A DNA stretch of 64,000 nt from Boswellia sacra (lineage: Eukaryota > Streptophyta > Magnoliopsida > Sapindales > Burseraceae), in assembly GCA_013180625.2 (NCBI GenBank), contig SNVD02009916.1, forward strand, positions 353,451 through 417,450. Direction: 5' to 3'. Positions 45,387-58,160 of the stretch are shown in pieces. Made by a program: the position numbers and the translations under genes. The notes under the pieces were generated by a model. The model searched no databases and had not been told where the DNA came from. It worked only from the letters and a program-made list of their open reading frames with translations. The first letter of the stretch is position 1. The number at the start of each line of letters is the position of its first letter.

Positions 45387-48300
45387 TATGGGTAGGGGGT
45401 CCTTTCTACAGGGCCCCTAGTGAGCCATTGAGGCTCGAGCCACGCTGAAAGAGTCATGTTGGGAGTCACCACCCTAGTAATTTAACCACAGGAAAAAGTT
45501 TTGAGTGACGATAGTCCAATCACTTGCTTTGGGCCTAAACCACCTTCACCCTTCAGAGAGGGCTTCAAGAAGCTAAGTATGAATCTTAGATCCCTTCGGA
45601 CAAAGTCTGGCCTCCCCTAGGGTCTATCGAGGCTATGGTTTTCGATTGTTAATTGTTATTTATTTCGATCATAATTTGTTTTAAATGCACACAACATATT
45701 TTATCTTTTATTGCATGTGAGGCAACAGAATCACAAGTAAGAAACAAAGGATTAAACATACTTATAATAAAGCAAGTGAGATAATGTAAATGTAACTTCA
45801 ACTAGCTCCCTAAATGCGATAAAGTAAGTTTAAAGATAAAGGCAATTCAACATAAAAAGGCCAAAATCAAAACACTCTCAATATTACTTCAACACTGGTC
45901 AACTACACCATGAACTCCAATTTAAGGGTCTAACATTCGAAAACAATCATTTCACCAATCAATGCGAATCTGCACATTGTCCAACCACACACATGGCCGC
46001 GCTCACATCTTGCCACTTTAATAATGCTATTTCACTTCCATTCGCACCCTCAAACAGAGTTCCCACCAACAAAGTGAGCAAATCCGATGTCGATTCACCT
46101 CAACATCATCATCTCAAATCGATTCCCCACCAATCAATGTGAGTCTATCCTTATCCAATGTCATTGTGAATGAGGCTTTCATTCTATCAGAGCGTTTGCG
46201 ACCATGACACTGTGTCAAAGCTTCTTTTGCAAGTTAAAGGAATACAAATGAGCCATGGGCACGTTTGGAGAAATGGAGTCATCACCCAATTATTCAATTG
46301 GGAATGAATGGGCGTAATCCGATCCCTCGCTTCAAGACCTAAACTACCTTTATCCCTTTAGAGATGGGTTCAAGAAGTTAGGTATGAGCCATTCGCCTCA
46401 CTTGGATCAAAATCTGGCCTCTACTAGGGTATAACAAATAAAAATAGCTCATGTTTTTACATAGTCCACCTAAGTTGTTCATTTTACACTCATTTCCATT
46501 TTTATCTTTATTAAGCATATGAGGTAATTATTCAATCAATGGCAATTGTATATTTATACAAAGAAAGAGGGATAAGAATGGATGAAATTTCTGTCAAACA
46601 TGAGGGAAGGGGAAGAGGATTACATCACTCGTTCTTCAACAATGAAATAAAATAATTCTACTTTAAATACTTCAAATAAAATATTCCATTACGTTCATAT
46701 GAATCATACATTTAATAATCAATTTGAAACCGAATAGATGATGAATTTCTCGCCACTATATGTGAGTCTATTCAACGTCTATTAAGCTTCTTTCATGACA
46801 TCATTCAAATATTCATTCAATTATTCCAAGTGATGGTCTCTCACTACCAATGTGATTCCATCACCTCTTCATGGCATCACACAATAACACTTCTAAACAT
46901 GATTCATTCATAATATATTCACACATTCATAAATCAATTAATCCGAACAAAGTCATAATCTAGAATTAAGGCATTCTAGTTTAGATTTGATAATTCTATC
47001 ATGGTACTTCTACCTATTACTATTCTAGCATAATTCATATCAATTTATAGTGAATATTAATGGCATTTCTTGCCTAATTCAATCAATCAAAATCAAACAA
47101 AGCGATTCTAGCTCAATCCGAGCATTCAAGGGGTAATTAAGGTAGTTCACACCTATTCTATGCTATTTCCGAGCATACTTCAAAGCAATCATAAGTTTTC
47201 CTAACATGATTCTATTCATATGCTCTTAAGCATGATTCTAGACATTTGCTCCTAAGTATGATTCTAAGCATTCTTGAAGAAAATAAATTCCTAATTATGA
47301 TTCTAATAAAGAAAGGAAAAGCGGACTTATCTCGACACGTATTTCCACCTTGCAAAACAAATAAAGAATTAAACAATTCTATAAAATCCTAATCATACTT
47401 CTAAGCATCAAAATAAATCCTAAACATGCTAATTATAAGCATAAACAACCATAAACATGCTTAATTCTAAGCAAGAAAAATAAATAAAAGAATAGGAGGG
47501 AGAAGAGAAATTTTCTCTCAAGACGTACCCTTTCCAGGGTTAGAACAATATAAAAATGCCCAAAAACTTTAAACTAGAAAAGACTACTTGAATTCCCAAG
47601 TGTGTCTACAAGAGGGAGAAGAGATGAATTTGATGTCTGTTGAAAAGTAAGGAGATAGGGTGTTTATATAATGGAGGGTTGAAATTGAAAAAGGAAGCAA
47701 AATCTAAAAACAGAAGGATTCCAACAAAATTTGCCAAAGTTACAAGGGGAGTAGTCGAGCGGCTGTTTACACTCTGAACCTTCCTATTTTGTAATTTTGC
47801 AATGTAGTCCCTTCTGACCTTCATCTGTTCAATCATGTATAACCTTTTGAGTTCAACTTCGATTTGTGATCCATAAATTTTTTTAAGAACTAGACATTTG
47901 TAGCTTCACAAGGGTATATGACTCATCAACAGACTCTTTTTAGATTAATTTTTGTGATTCTTTGAAATCATGTGTTAGTTTTTGAGACCTTTTGCAAATT
48001 CCTTCTCACCCCTTTCCTCTTCAGCTTCTAAAGGCATCTTGGTCATCTCTCTCGTTCAACATTCATCTTCATTTTGTTATTGAGCCTCAAAAATCTAGTA
48101 TCTCTAGTCACCAACTTGTCCAATCAAACCTCCAATCTCTAAGGTAAGCCCATCACCATCAATGCAAGCCCGCATACCCTCAACACTTTCCAATCATCTC
48201 ATTCAATGTAAATAGGCAATGAGCATCTCACCAACAATGTGAGGCCACTCTTTACCCACTTATTCTCATCATCCATTTAATCTCCTCAAGGCATGGTTAC

Positions 48301-49555
48301 TAACAACATAATAGCGATGTATAAAACGCCAACACGCATTCCTAAGTAAGGAATGAATCTTGGAATCTCAACTAATCATGCAAGTGCTTTACATTCTACT
48401 TCACTATCATACGTTACTAACTCATATATCATTATAAAGCATGTCAACAACTTAAAAAGCATGGCATGGTAACTAAACACATCAAAATAGCCCACTTTTC
48501 ATATAGATTAAACATGCGAATTAAAACAAAAATGACTTTAAACCTACAGGCATGCTTATACTAACTATGAACATCATTTTCATTATGTAAGCTAGAATAA
48601 ACACTCACCAATGAACAAATATGACAAGAGCAGCCCACTATTTACTCATTTTGGACATGCAAAGATGGATAAAATTGGTTTTTGAACACTTGAGCACATT
48701 AATAATAGTCACAAGCAACATTTTCCACATGTTAACCGAATCAAACAATGATTGATTGATGAACCTAAAGTGGACAGCCCACTATTCACAAGTTATTATG
48801 CATGAAAACTTCATAAAACAAGAATAATCATACATATATTATCAAGTAAACTAACTAGCTTCAATCCTAACATGTGTTTCCAATCATATAAACCATGAAA
48901 ATATGCTAAAACTCATAAAAATCATAAATAAACACCAAAATTCGTAATAAATGTTAACATGGCATAAAACACATTCATAAGCACATATTTTGACTTGAAA
49001 GGATAAAATAAAGCATATGTAATCACCATCACCATCACAATAACCATATTCAAAAATATGTACAAACCCATAAAAATCACATATATAGACTAGAATGCAT
49101 GAAGTCTCATAACAAAACAAAAAAAGCATAAAAGACATAAAGATATATGCATAAGATCATGAAAAGAGACGTGGCAACATATTCATTGCTTTCGAGCTTA
49201 CCAAATCATCAAAATGGGTGTTGAGTGTATAAAACTCACAAGGAAAAGGCTTAAAAGCTCACATAAATAATAAAAATGGGTAGGAAATAATGTTGGAGGC
49301 TACTAGAATCTAGAACTCTCTCTGAACGCGTCCTAAGAATGGTTGTCAATCCTTTTATCCTCAAAAAATGGATTTTTTATACACTATAGCACATGTGGCA
49401 CACGCTAGTTAAATTGGCACATGCTAGTATGAACTGGCGTACAACCCTAGGCAAAAGAAACCTAATTTCTACTTCTTTCGATTTTTGTTCTTAGCTCCAG
49501 TTTTTAACATTTTTGTACACCGAACCCCATTTTGACTTTAGTTTTTGGTTTATCA
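45387..49555 (-). repeat. G3 5' LTR (different subfamily), interrupted by solo LTR R2
   Basis: The pieces 45387-46164 and 48112-49555 make a 2.2 kb LTR when joined. It shares the conserved aagagtcatg..gagtcaccacc and gcctcccctagg blocks with the other LTRs but differs elsewhere. It has a TATA-like box on the minus strand near 49380 (tgtataaaaaatcc). The outer end is set at TGATAAACC (49555) and is uncertain. Confidence 0.65.
46165..48106 (-). mobile_element. R2: solo LTR of the G1/G0 family
   Basis: It is reverse-oriented and complete: it starts tgtgaatgaggctttcat and ends ctcaaaaatctagtatctcta (1942 bp), with no internal region. Flanks gtcat (46160-46164) and gtcac (48107-48111) are an aged 5-bp target duplication. 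The host sequence on both sides is the G3 LTR. It was formed by recombination between two LTRs. Confidence 0.85.
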
Positions 49556-49559
49556 TGAT

Positions 49560-49795
49560 TGTCAACACTGGATTTTTTAGGCTCAATAACAAAATGAAGA
49601 TGAAAGTTGAGTGAAAGAAATGATCAGAATGCCCTTGGGAAGCTGAAGAGAAAAGGGTTGAGAAGGAATTGGCAAATGGTCTTGAAAACTGACACATGAC
49701 TTCAAAAAATCATAAAAATTAATCCAGAAAGATTATATTGATGAGTCATATACCATTATGAAGCTACAGATGTCTAGTTTTCATAAAAATTTTAA
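49560..49795 (+). repeat. F4: truncated LTR of the G1 family
   Basis: It begins tgtcaacactggattttttag, the best preserved TG start of the family. It is collinear with 27647-27880 until about 49795, where the sequence switches abruptly to an unrelated gypsy remnant. Confidence 0.75.
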
Positions 49796-51306
49796 CTTGT
49801 AGTATAACTAACTTGTTTTGTAACGAACTAGTGTTTTGTTTGGTTTCTTTGTTTGAGAGTTGTTTTCTTTTGTGACAAAGGTATATAGGCTTGAAATCTT
49901 AAGTCTGCGGGCTATTGGTTCTAAGGATTATTGAAATAGATAGTCGTGACTCAAGTCTAACAATACCACGTATGTTTGTTCCTTTGAGTTGTGTAAGCCG
50001 ATGATAAGTAAATGATTGAATTGAGAATAACTCTTGGAAAATGATAAATTATGCATAGATCTGTCTGCATAAAATGTTGGTTGGTTTTTGCTTTGCTTTT
50101 AATTCCTTGAACAACATTGAGCACATTGCAATGATCACTGAGTTGTTTGTTTTCTTAGAGAAGGTTTATGCAATTTAAGTGTTTCACAAGATTTCATTGA
50201 ATTCTAGAATCTGCTTGAATGTCACTTGAGGCGAAATCCTAGACTATACAACCTAATGAAAATGATTTTGGCCATCTTTGAATCGTTTGAGCCTTTTTAG
50301 CCAACCTATGTATGAATTCGATTCTTAGTTTCCCCTTTTGTGCCTACATAAGTCGTTCTTTTCGATTTAACTCACTATAATTTCTCCCAACCCAAAAAAA
50401 TAAATAAATTTTTTCAAACAGTTTATCCCTTACACATGAGCATGTAGATCATTCAAGACTCTATTTTGAGCTATGTTATGGTTTTGGGAAGTTGAGGGAG
50501 ATTGGGAGGTGTAATAAGCATTGATAATGAGTTATATTAAAATAAAAAAGTGTCTCCTTTACTTCACTTCCAGATTGACGACAATGTGTCATTTAAGTGC
50601 GAGGGAGAGGTAGTTGGTTGATATTAAAAAAAATAAAAATATCCAAAAAAAAAGATCAATTTGACGCTCTTGAGAATACTAAAACAACTAAGTTTGGGGC
50701 TGTAGTTTCTTTTGTTGTATGTAAATAAACAGATTGAGTAAGTTTGGGGGAGTTACAAGGTGTGTTGTACAAAATCTGTTTTGGGGTTAAGCTCTACACA
50801 ATCTTAATTAATTTGTATTTTTCTGGGTGTTTTGAGCCAAATTTTTATCCTTTATCATACCTTCACCCTAGTCAAACGTTACAAGCTTAATAAAGTCCTA
50901 TTTGATCTTTAGTGTTGTACTTGTCTACATTAGTGGAGAGTGTCTTGAAAAGCAGGCCTATGGAGTTCAACTTTGTGCATTAATTTCCTTATCAAATTGA
51001 TTCACTTTTATGCATAAACTCATCCGGGTTGCAAGTGATTAAGTGAGAGAGGCACATACACACACTGAAGAATTTAGGTAAAGCAAAAACTAACATGTGT
51101 GATGAAATTTTTTATCAAATGCAAAAATTTTTGAAGTTTTCCTTGAGTTGTAATTTTTGTGCAATCTTTGAGGCCTATTTGTAAGTTATGTTAACTGAAT
51201 ACTAACTAATTGTTTAAGTTTTTGATTTGTGTTTGTATTCTTTGTTTCACTTTGTTGTATCTTTGTCTTGCTCGAGGACTAGCAAAATGTTAAGTTTGGG
51301 GGTATT
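49796..51306 (+). mobile_element. Athila-like 3' internal non-coding region
   Basis: No coding sequence. It contains gacgacaatgtgtcatttaag followed by a purine block, repeated phrases around aagtttgggggagttac, and finally gttaagtttgggggtat, a purine tract just before the LTR. This layout is typical of the untranslated tail of Athila-type gypsy elements. The 5' part is missing. Confidence 0.65.
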
Positions 51307-52625
51307 TGATAAGTGGGTTTATACTCACAATTTAAGTATCTTTAAGCTTAATATTCTGGCGGTTTTCGAATATTGTTACTTTTACGTGTGTTTTGTATTT
51401 GTATAGGTTAAATAATGTTGGAGTACGAATGTGTAGAATTTGCAAGCAAAAGTACGACAATTTGAGCAGTTATAGTCACTATCCTTAAATGGTCTGTCAA
51501 CTGCTTGGATTTTTCTATACCGATCTGTAATGAACTAGAGTTCATGTGACATACCGTTGGAAAGCCCCAAAAGTCTACTTTCTGAAGGAGATTACGGTTC
51601 ACCAATCAGGGTATTTTTGTATAAAAGGGCAAATTTGTAATTTTGTAGTATTACAGGGCACTGTAGCAGGTTTAGAATTTTGCAGTTGACCCACTGAGTT
51701 GAAACTTTAATTCTTGCATTTTGCCCCAGCCTATAAATAGGGCATTTTCCTCCATTTTGAGACATCTTCCATTCGAGAGAAGAATTCTTTCCCCTATAGA
51801 GAGAGAAACTCTCTCCTCTCCTGTGGTGATTGGCGCTATAGTTTTCTATGTCGAAGTCCGTAGTCACTAGATTTGTCTCCGACAGTCTAGTTTTCTTTTT
51901 TCCTCCTTTTTAATTATGTTAGTCGTGTGTATTTTTTTAGTATGAATTAAGTTCTGTCTTCTAGGGTTAAGATGTAGGCGAATTATGATACTCTAGTTAA
52001 TTGAATTCAATGTATTAGTTATTTATTCCATGGTTGCTGAGTAATTTAATTATATGCTTAATGCTTGTTAAAGTCTGATCAACTTTTGCATGATTTGAGA
52101 TATGAATTGAGACTGAGAAGTGATATTCATATTAATCCTTAATTATTTTGCTATAAATCAACACCAGATAGAGATATGAATTTGATTTGCGCAATCTTAT
52201 TGATTTCTTGTGCTTAATGGATATTAATAGTGAGTTAGATGAGACAGAGATGTGATTCTAATATGTTAATATACATTGTTATTGCTTGAGAAATAATAAC
52301 AATTACATCAGTAAAATCGATTGGCAACAATTAGGAATAAGGCTGGTATTGTAGTAATTAATAACTAAAGTGGATTAATATCGGTGAAATCAATACCCTA
52401 AAGCGTTGTGTTATTGTACTCTCTTTTTAGTTTCGTGATTGCATTTTCTTACTATTACTTTTCTATTTAATCTCTTTACAAATCAAATCTAGATTTCGAT
52501 TCTTTTTATTTTAAATAAGAGTTAATAAAATTTTGGTAATTAGTAACGGCAGTCTTTATGGGAACAATATCTGTACTTTCACTTTATTACTTGTAACGAT
52601 TCTGTATACTTACAAATTTTTTGCA
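51307..52625 (+). repeat. Athila-like 3' LTR
   Basis: It starts TGATAAGTGGGTTTATACTC after the purine tract. It has a TATA box (ctataaatagggc, about 51731) and ends near ttgca (52625) after aacggcagtctttatgggaa, the usual final block of such LTRs. The exact end is uncertain and no second LTR is present. Confidence 0.7.
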
Positions 52626-52929
52626 ATAATTATTTATTAAAAATCAGAGGAAGGACATTGCCATATTTTAGGACAAACACTGCTCTATTTTAGTGGATTG
52701 GTCATTATTGTTGATAGCTTGGAACTCTACTCATTTGTCCAATTTTGAAACCTTCATTTTGGCATGATTTTCAGAGTGAATCTTACTTGTATTGATGCAA
52801 TATTTTATTAAAACAATCTTTCCTTTCTTAGTTTTTTGAATGACAATATTCTTTTTTCATTTTGCTTATGAATGTAGGCAATCAAGCCGAAAATGATATA
52901 CTTTGTCAAAAGTGAAAGTCCTGGAGGTA
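52626..52929. other. Short unassigned spacer
   Basis: 300 bp of AT-rich sequence between two retroelements, with no recognisable gene. tttgcttatgaatgtag followed by a purine-rich stretch looks like a splice acceptor but has no supporting partner. Confidence 0.4.
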
Positions 52930-53580
52930 TGCAGTTACAAATAACAACACAGTCAACTGTAATGTAAATCAACACATGAGGATTTTTACGTGGTTCGGTT
53001 ATAAAAACCTACGTCCACGGACAGCTATAGAGCTGCAATTCACTATGCTCTTGTTTGTACAATCTTTAGGATCTTTTACAGTGCTGACTTACTCTCACAC
53101 ACAGACCTAATCTTTGACAAATAAAATCTTCGCAAAGATCCTAAACACTAGTGATACTGCTAACTCTCTGTCATGGATAACTTAACAGAATGCTGTTAAG
53201 TTATACATAACACCCAATGTCTGGTAATAAGTTACATAAACACTCAACCCTCAAGTGTCCCCGAGTGTTTACTAACTCTCTCAGACTTGATCAACAACTC
53301 ATGTACGATTTTAACTCTTATACATGAAAATAAAGACTCACTGAATCAAAGATATAAAGACATTCCTTTGCGTCAAAGCTTGTCTCTTACAAAGTCATGG
53401 AATAATGTAATCAACCACCTCTCTTGCGCAAAAACACTCTCTCACTCAATTGCCGTTGCCGACCTATTATACATCAATATATATTGAGAAGTCTTGATAC
53501 AATCTTCCTAAAAGTCGTTTATCATAAGTTAACCAAAATTTGAACATGTGCATATCACATGTTTTACATTAACACCTACA
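52930..53580 (-). repeat. C2 3' LTR
   Basis: On the minus strand it starts TGTAGGTGTTAATGTAAAAC at 53580. It contains the ggtttttataaccgaaccacgtaa-type block (about 52985-53010) often seen in copia LTRs of this group. The inner end, near 52930, is set at a TG/CA and is uncertain. Confidence 0.65.
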
Positions 53581-53598
53581 ATCTCCCCCTTTTTGGCA
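53581..53598 (-). other. C2 polypurine tract
   Basis: The complement reads gccaaaaagggggagat directly before the LTR. This is the plus-strand primer and a typical SIRE-type sequence. Confidence 0.8.
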
Positions 53599-54291
53599 AC
53601 TTGTGATGAAAGCACTTTAACTGTTTCTAAGAACAACAAATGATCAGTTATGTATCACTGAAAGGTATCAAGAATCATAAGACCGACAAATATCTCATGC
53701 AAAGAAATAATCAGAAAACTGTTGTGACTCACATAACAGCACACTGTCACAAGATATAGGACTGAACAGAGTACAAAGTGAAGTTTCACTTGTACACTCA
53801 AAGTCTGCAGGACAAATGAAAATATATATATTAAACTCAGTTGCACTCAAAAACATCTACAACATTCAGTTAATGTACTAATGCAGATTATCACAATGCA
53901 ACAAACCATTCAAGTGCACATAACATATAAAAGATAAGTCATTCTCCTGCTTACTTCTTACTTATTCCTTTTGAGAAACAAGTAACACAACAACAAAATT
54001 AGTAAGCAGAGAGAATAAGAAAAAAAATGCTAGCAAATGAAAGTAGTTCAGAACAGACAAAATGAAAATAAGTAGTTCAGAGTGCAAAGCAAAGATAAAG
54101 CCAGCCAAGTTGAATTCTTCCCCTTGATCTCCTCCCCCTTGATGTGATCTTCTCCCCCTTGATTTCAACACAAGTGGCCAAAATCTAACCAAGTCTGTGA
54201 GACTTTCGGACAGGTGGTGAGGGAGAGCTGCCAGGGAGTTTGACAAATTTGCGAGCCACATGTTTAACCCGATGCTTAGGGTAGAGGCTGG
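53599..54291 (-). other. C2 3' untranslated region
   Basis: No gene. Three copies of a ccccttgat(ctcc/gtg) phrase lie at about 54120-54165. The small frames here are not protein-like. Confidence 0.5.
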
Positions 54292-56028
54292 CTAATCAAA
54301 TGGATCTTGGCTGGTGGGAGTTGCAACTGGTGCTATTGGTGCAAAAGGAGCTGGTGTTGAACGAGCTTCAACTGTATATAAGGAGGTAGTAGTATCTTCA
54401 GCAACTACTCTGTGTATCTCCCTCTTGATTCTTTCTGCACTTGTTTCAGTGGTTGAAGCAGGCGGTTGGGAAGATGAAACTGGTGACTCATGTGCTAGCA
54501 GAGGGGGTGATGGTAGATGAGGGTCTTCTTCAGCTACTGCAGGGTCAGGAATATCCAGGTATTCTTTCTCAGCAAGTGGTGAAGGCTGTTTCATTTTAGA
54601 ATCTGTTTTTGTTGGTTCATCTGAATCAGATTCATCTTGAAAAGTGGGAGCTGATTTGTCTGGTTTCTGCTTCTTCTGATCAGATGATTTCTTCACCACT
54701 TTCATTTTCTTCTTTCCCTTTCTGTTATATCCCTTGACAGAAGCCTTGTTTGATTTTTCTTTTGGCTTCTGTGCTGTTGTTCTATCTTTCTTAACAGTAG
54801 GCTGTGTAGCAGGACTTGATGTACTTGGAGCTGTTTCCTCAGGTTGTGGTTTAGTGGCTTCTAGTATATCAGCAGCTGGTGTTTCTAAAATCACAGGTTC
54901 AGGTGCCATAGAGTGTGCTGCTGTGGACTGAGTTTGTATAAGAAACTGAGCTTCCAACACAGATTGCTTATGTTTGATATCTTTTAAATCCTGTAGAATA
55001 TCTGTCAAAGCAGAATTGATCAATTCAAGTTTTTCTTCAAAAAATTTCAATTGATTTTTCCTGACTCTTGTGGGTTTAGGTTCAGGCGCAGGCAGATCAG
55101 TTTGATCATGCAATCGTTGAAGGAATCCCTTGGTAATGGACTTAGACAGAACTTCAGTTTGTTCACTAGAGCACACAGGAATATTGTTCTGAGCAAGAAT
55201 GCCTTGTATTAAACATGGGAACACAAACAGGTAGTAATCCGAGTGATAAGAACCAATTTGAACAATTGTTCTATATACTAACAGTCCAAAATTTACTGGC
55301 CTATTAGTTCCTAAACAAAAAAGGAGTTTCATTCTATCTTCCTGAACCTGATTTTGATGGGAAGAAGGAAACCAATCAAATTGGGCAATTTCGTGTAACA
55401 CTCGGTATTTCTTCCTAAGATATTTCTGGTCAAGACCATCACTTGGTTTCCATTCAATATTTGTTCGACCCGTAACTTCCTTGACTATTTCGGCCATGTT
55501 ATACTCTTCATCTAGAGAATGCATGCTCCCTATTGGAATGTCCATAAAAGAGTTTATGACATTGGGGGAGAATTTCACAAACTTCCCCCGACAGTAGACT
55601 TTATGATAATGAACACTCGTAGGATCATCAATGGTGCTTGAAATGTTAGCATAGAATTCCTGAATCAAAGTTTTAACAGGAGGAAGAAAATTTGATACCG
55701 TTCGAGTCTAGTAATTGGAATCAATCATCTCCCTAACACCATAAGAGTTAAAGTCCGAGAGTTTCATAGGCCTTTCCAACTGAAGCTTCCTTTGTGAAGT
55801 AATCTTGTCAAATTTTTGTTTGATTGCAGCCGTGAGAAATTTGTGGTATTTTGGTTTGATCTTGTCCTTGATCTTCTTCACTGGTATTTGTTCATCCTCA
55901 CTCATGGCTGGATCAACTTCTCTTGTTGCCTGTTTGTGTTGCATAGGAGGCGACTGGCTGCTATTACTGCTGTCATGACTGGAGCCGTTTGAAGAAGAAG
56001 CACTGTCTGTCGAGTTTGAAGTTGCCAT
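54292..56028 (-). CDS. C2 env-like protein (putative plant transposon protein domain), one in-frame stop
   Basis: Starting at ATG 56028, 106 codons (Ser/Asn-rich start MATSNSTDSASSSNGSSHDS, then a Lys-rich stretch) lead to a TAG at 55708-55710. The same frame continues without another stop for about 470 codons to TAA 54292. After the stop, VKTLIQEFYANIS, GKFVKFSPNVINSFMDIP and LLVYRTIVQIG match the plant transposon-protein domain found in SIRE-type and related elements. A coiled-coil-like segment (KFFEEKLELINSALTDILQDL) and a long Pro/Glu/Lys/Ser-rich tail follow. No signal peptide or clear membrane segment is visible. The role is unknown; such ORFs are called env-like by position. Confidence 0.75.
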
Positions 56029-56279
56029 AGCTAGGGTTTCTGCACAGATTTTTCAGAACAGAAATAGAGAGATGCGAGATAGGGAAGCAACTACGGAAGA
56101 GGGATTACATGAACAGGAGAAGCCCACAAACTATTTGTTACATATACTAGGCCCATTTTTGAGGAATTTTTTATTTTCAACAAACAATTAATTAATGACT
56201 TTCCTTTCCAAAAAAAAAAAAACTGTTTAATAACTTCCTTCAAAACACTTCAATTCAAATTTGAATTAAATTCAAATAA
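56029..56279 (-). other. C2 spacer upstream of env-like ORF
   Basis: Short AT-rich leader up to the LTR B target site. No gene seen. Confidence 0.5.
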
Positions 56280-56284
56280 GGAAT

Positions 56285-57650
56285 TTATGAAAACTTAAAT
56301 ATGTATGTTTAATAAGAGCTTAGTTCATCATATTGCATTAATAGTGTCATTAAATTTCTCAACTTAAGCATATTTGTAGTCTTTGTATCTTTGGAATTAA
56401 CTTCCTCTTAATTTTGGTTTTGTTACAGGTTTGGTAAAATGGGCATAACTCTCTATTTATAGATCAGAATGGTGCAAATCTTAATGTTTTGGAAAGCTAA
56501 TTAAATTATCTACAAGATTATATTTCACAAGAATCATCAAATTCGGGATCTTACTGGACCAAAAAGGGGCTTGAAGTGAACCCATCTGCAGATTCGACCC
56601 AGCCTGACCATGCCTCAGTATTTTGACCATATCTCTCAGAATACATATCCAAATCGTATGAATCAAGATGTTCTAGAAAGATGAGAGAAATATCTATGAC
56701 TTTTATGAAGATATGTGATTAAAATTCACAATAATTCAAGGTCAAAATTGGTGGTCAAAGTTGGTTCACCTAATTACCCCAATTGTCAAAGTTGGTGCAT
56801 CTAATATTTGACAATTATTCCTTCGTAATTTTACAAGTTTGCCCCTTAATGTATCTATAAATAGAGGTGCCTTGTGACCCATGAGGGCATCTTGGCCTTG
56901 CTGGGATCTTGTATTGTGTTTCTCTCTTGTGTTTTTATGCTATTAATAAATCTTCTCTTTCTTGCAATTTTTTTCTTTCCTTTTATAATGTCTTTATAAT
57001 TTCTCTCTTGCTAAGGTGAAAGGGTGAAACCCTTGATATGAGAGTAAGGATTCTCTAACCCTTTAATATGTGCTTAATAATCATAATCTTGTGTTGTTTA
57101 TATGATTTATATTTATTTCTCTAATCAATCTTGACACCACTCGTAAAGTGGAGGTCTTGATCCATTGTCGACAATCCTTGGCACATCAAATGCTTTGATC
57201 CTTTCTAGATGTCGTATGGTTCTTCCTTACCGACATGAATCTAGTTAGGAACCTTGATTTGTTGTAGACATATGGAGATTACCACATTGGATGCTTGAAC
57301 CCATTTACAAGAAGTGGTATAAATATTGGTAACGAAGCAAATATAATTCATATAACTAAAACGGGTTGTTTATCCTTATTTGAGATATCAAGGGCGGATC
57401 CCCTAACCTTAGCTTTCATTATTATTTTGTTAATTTCTCTTGTGTTATTATCATTTATTGTTTATGAACTTGTTCTTTACTTATATTTGTTGATATTATC
57501 TTGCCATCCCTTTGAATCATCCACATCATATTTGCTTACTTATAGTTTGTAGTGCTAAAATCCCCTTCCTCGTGGATCGACCCCGAACTCCCCGAGTTTA
57601 TTACTTTGACACTTCTATACTTGGGAGACAATCCTTTTTCAGATGTGTTA
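56285..57650 (+). mobile_element. Solo LTR B (family S)
   Basis: A complete 1366-bp LTR from TTATGAAAACTTAAAT to AGATGTGTTA with no internal region. The target duplication GGAAT (56280-56284 and 57651-57655) is perfect. TATA box tctataaatagaggtgcc at about 56855. Confidence 0.92.
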
Positions 57651-57655
57651 GGAAT

Positions 57656-58160
57656 ACTAATAGAAAAAGGATTCCCGCCATTGATACTTCTCTCTCCTAA
57701 TTCAACAATGCTGACATGGCAAAAATTTGACACATAGACACACAAGTGACTTAATTTTTGGGATAAGCACATAGGACATTGTTATAAAAAACATAACAGA
57801 ACACAGTTATCCATATCATAACAGTAATATCTGAATTATCATATTTCTCATTCTAAAAAGCATATTTTTGGGTTTGAGTGACTCACACATTCAAGCTTAT
57901 TTTGAATATATTGAGTGAATAACTTGAGTATGCTTCTTATACACACAAAAGTTAGTATCAATATAAATTTGCTAAATAATACAGTAGCTTTCACACATGT
58001 ATAAAGGTAGCCCTTTTCCTTTTGAGTGGGTGACCTCAAAGTTACTCTCAATGGATGACTTTCACATATCTTATGATGGTAGCCCTCTCTGTATTTTCAT
58101 TATTAAGCCAGTATTTAATTATTCACACAATTTTTATATCGCAACTCAAAACATGCTAAT
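57656..58160 (-). other. C2 pol-env spacer
   Basis: No gene seen. The minus strand contains aaaaggaaaagggctacc near 58010, purine-rich as in other spacers between pol and env-like genes. Confidence 0.5.

Larger units (their letters stand above)
35674..49555 (-). mobile_element. G3: Tat-lineage gypsy element, minus strand, 3' LTR missing
   Basis: From right to left it carries 5' LTR (split by a solo LTR), PBS, gag, long linker, protease, G-patch remnant, RT, RNase H, aRNH, integrase and the antisense gene. The 3' non-coding part and 3' LTR are replaced by the G2 / partial-LTR junction at 35673. G3 has the fullest gag-pol order here, and its LTR sequence belongs to a different subfamily from G0, G1 and G2. 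Confidence 0.82.

Noticed and set aside
48884..49138. 84-codon Cys/Tyr/Phe-rich minus-strand frame that could look like a small membrane protein
   Set aside because: It lies inside the G3 LTR, in AT-rich sequence, with no homologue recognised.
52626..52929. A host exon after the acceptor-like tgaatgtag at about 52880
   Set aside because: The downstream open stretch is only about 15 codons before the copia LTR, and no donor or family match was seen.
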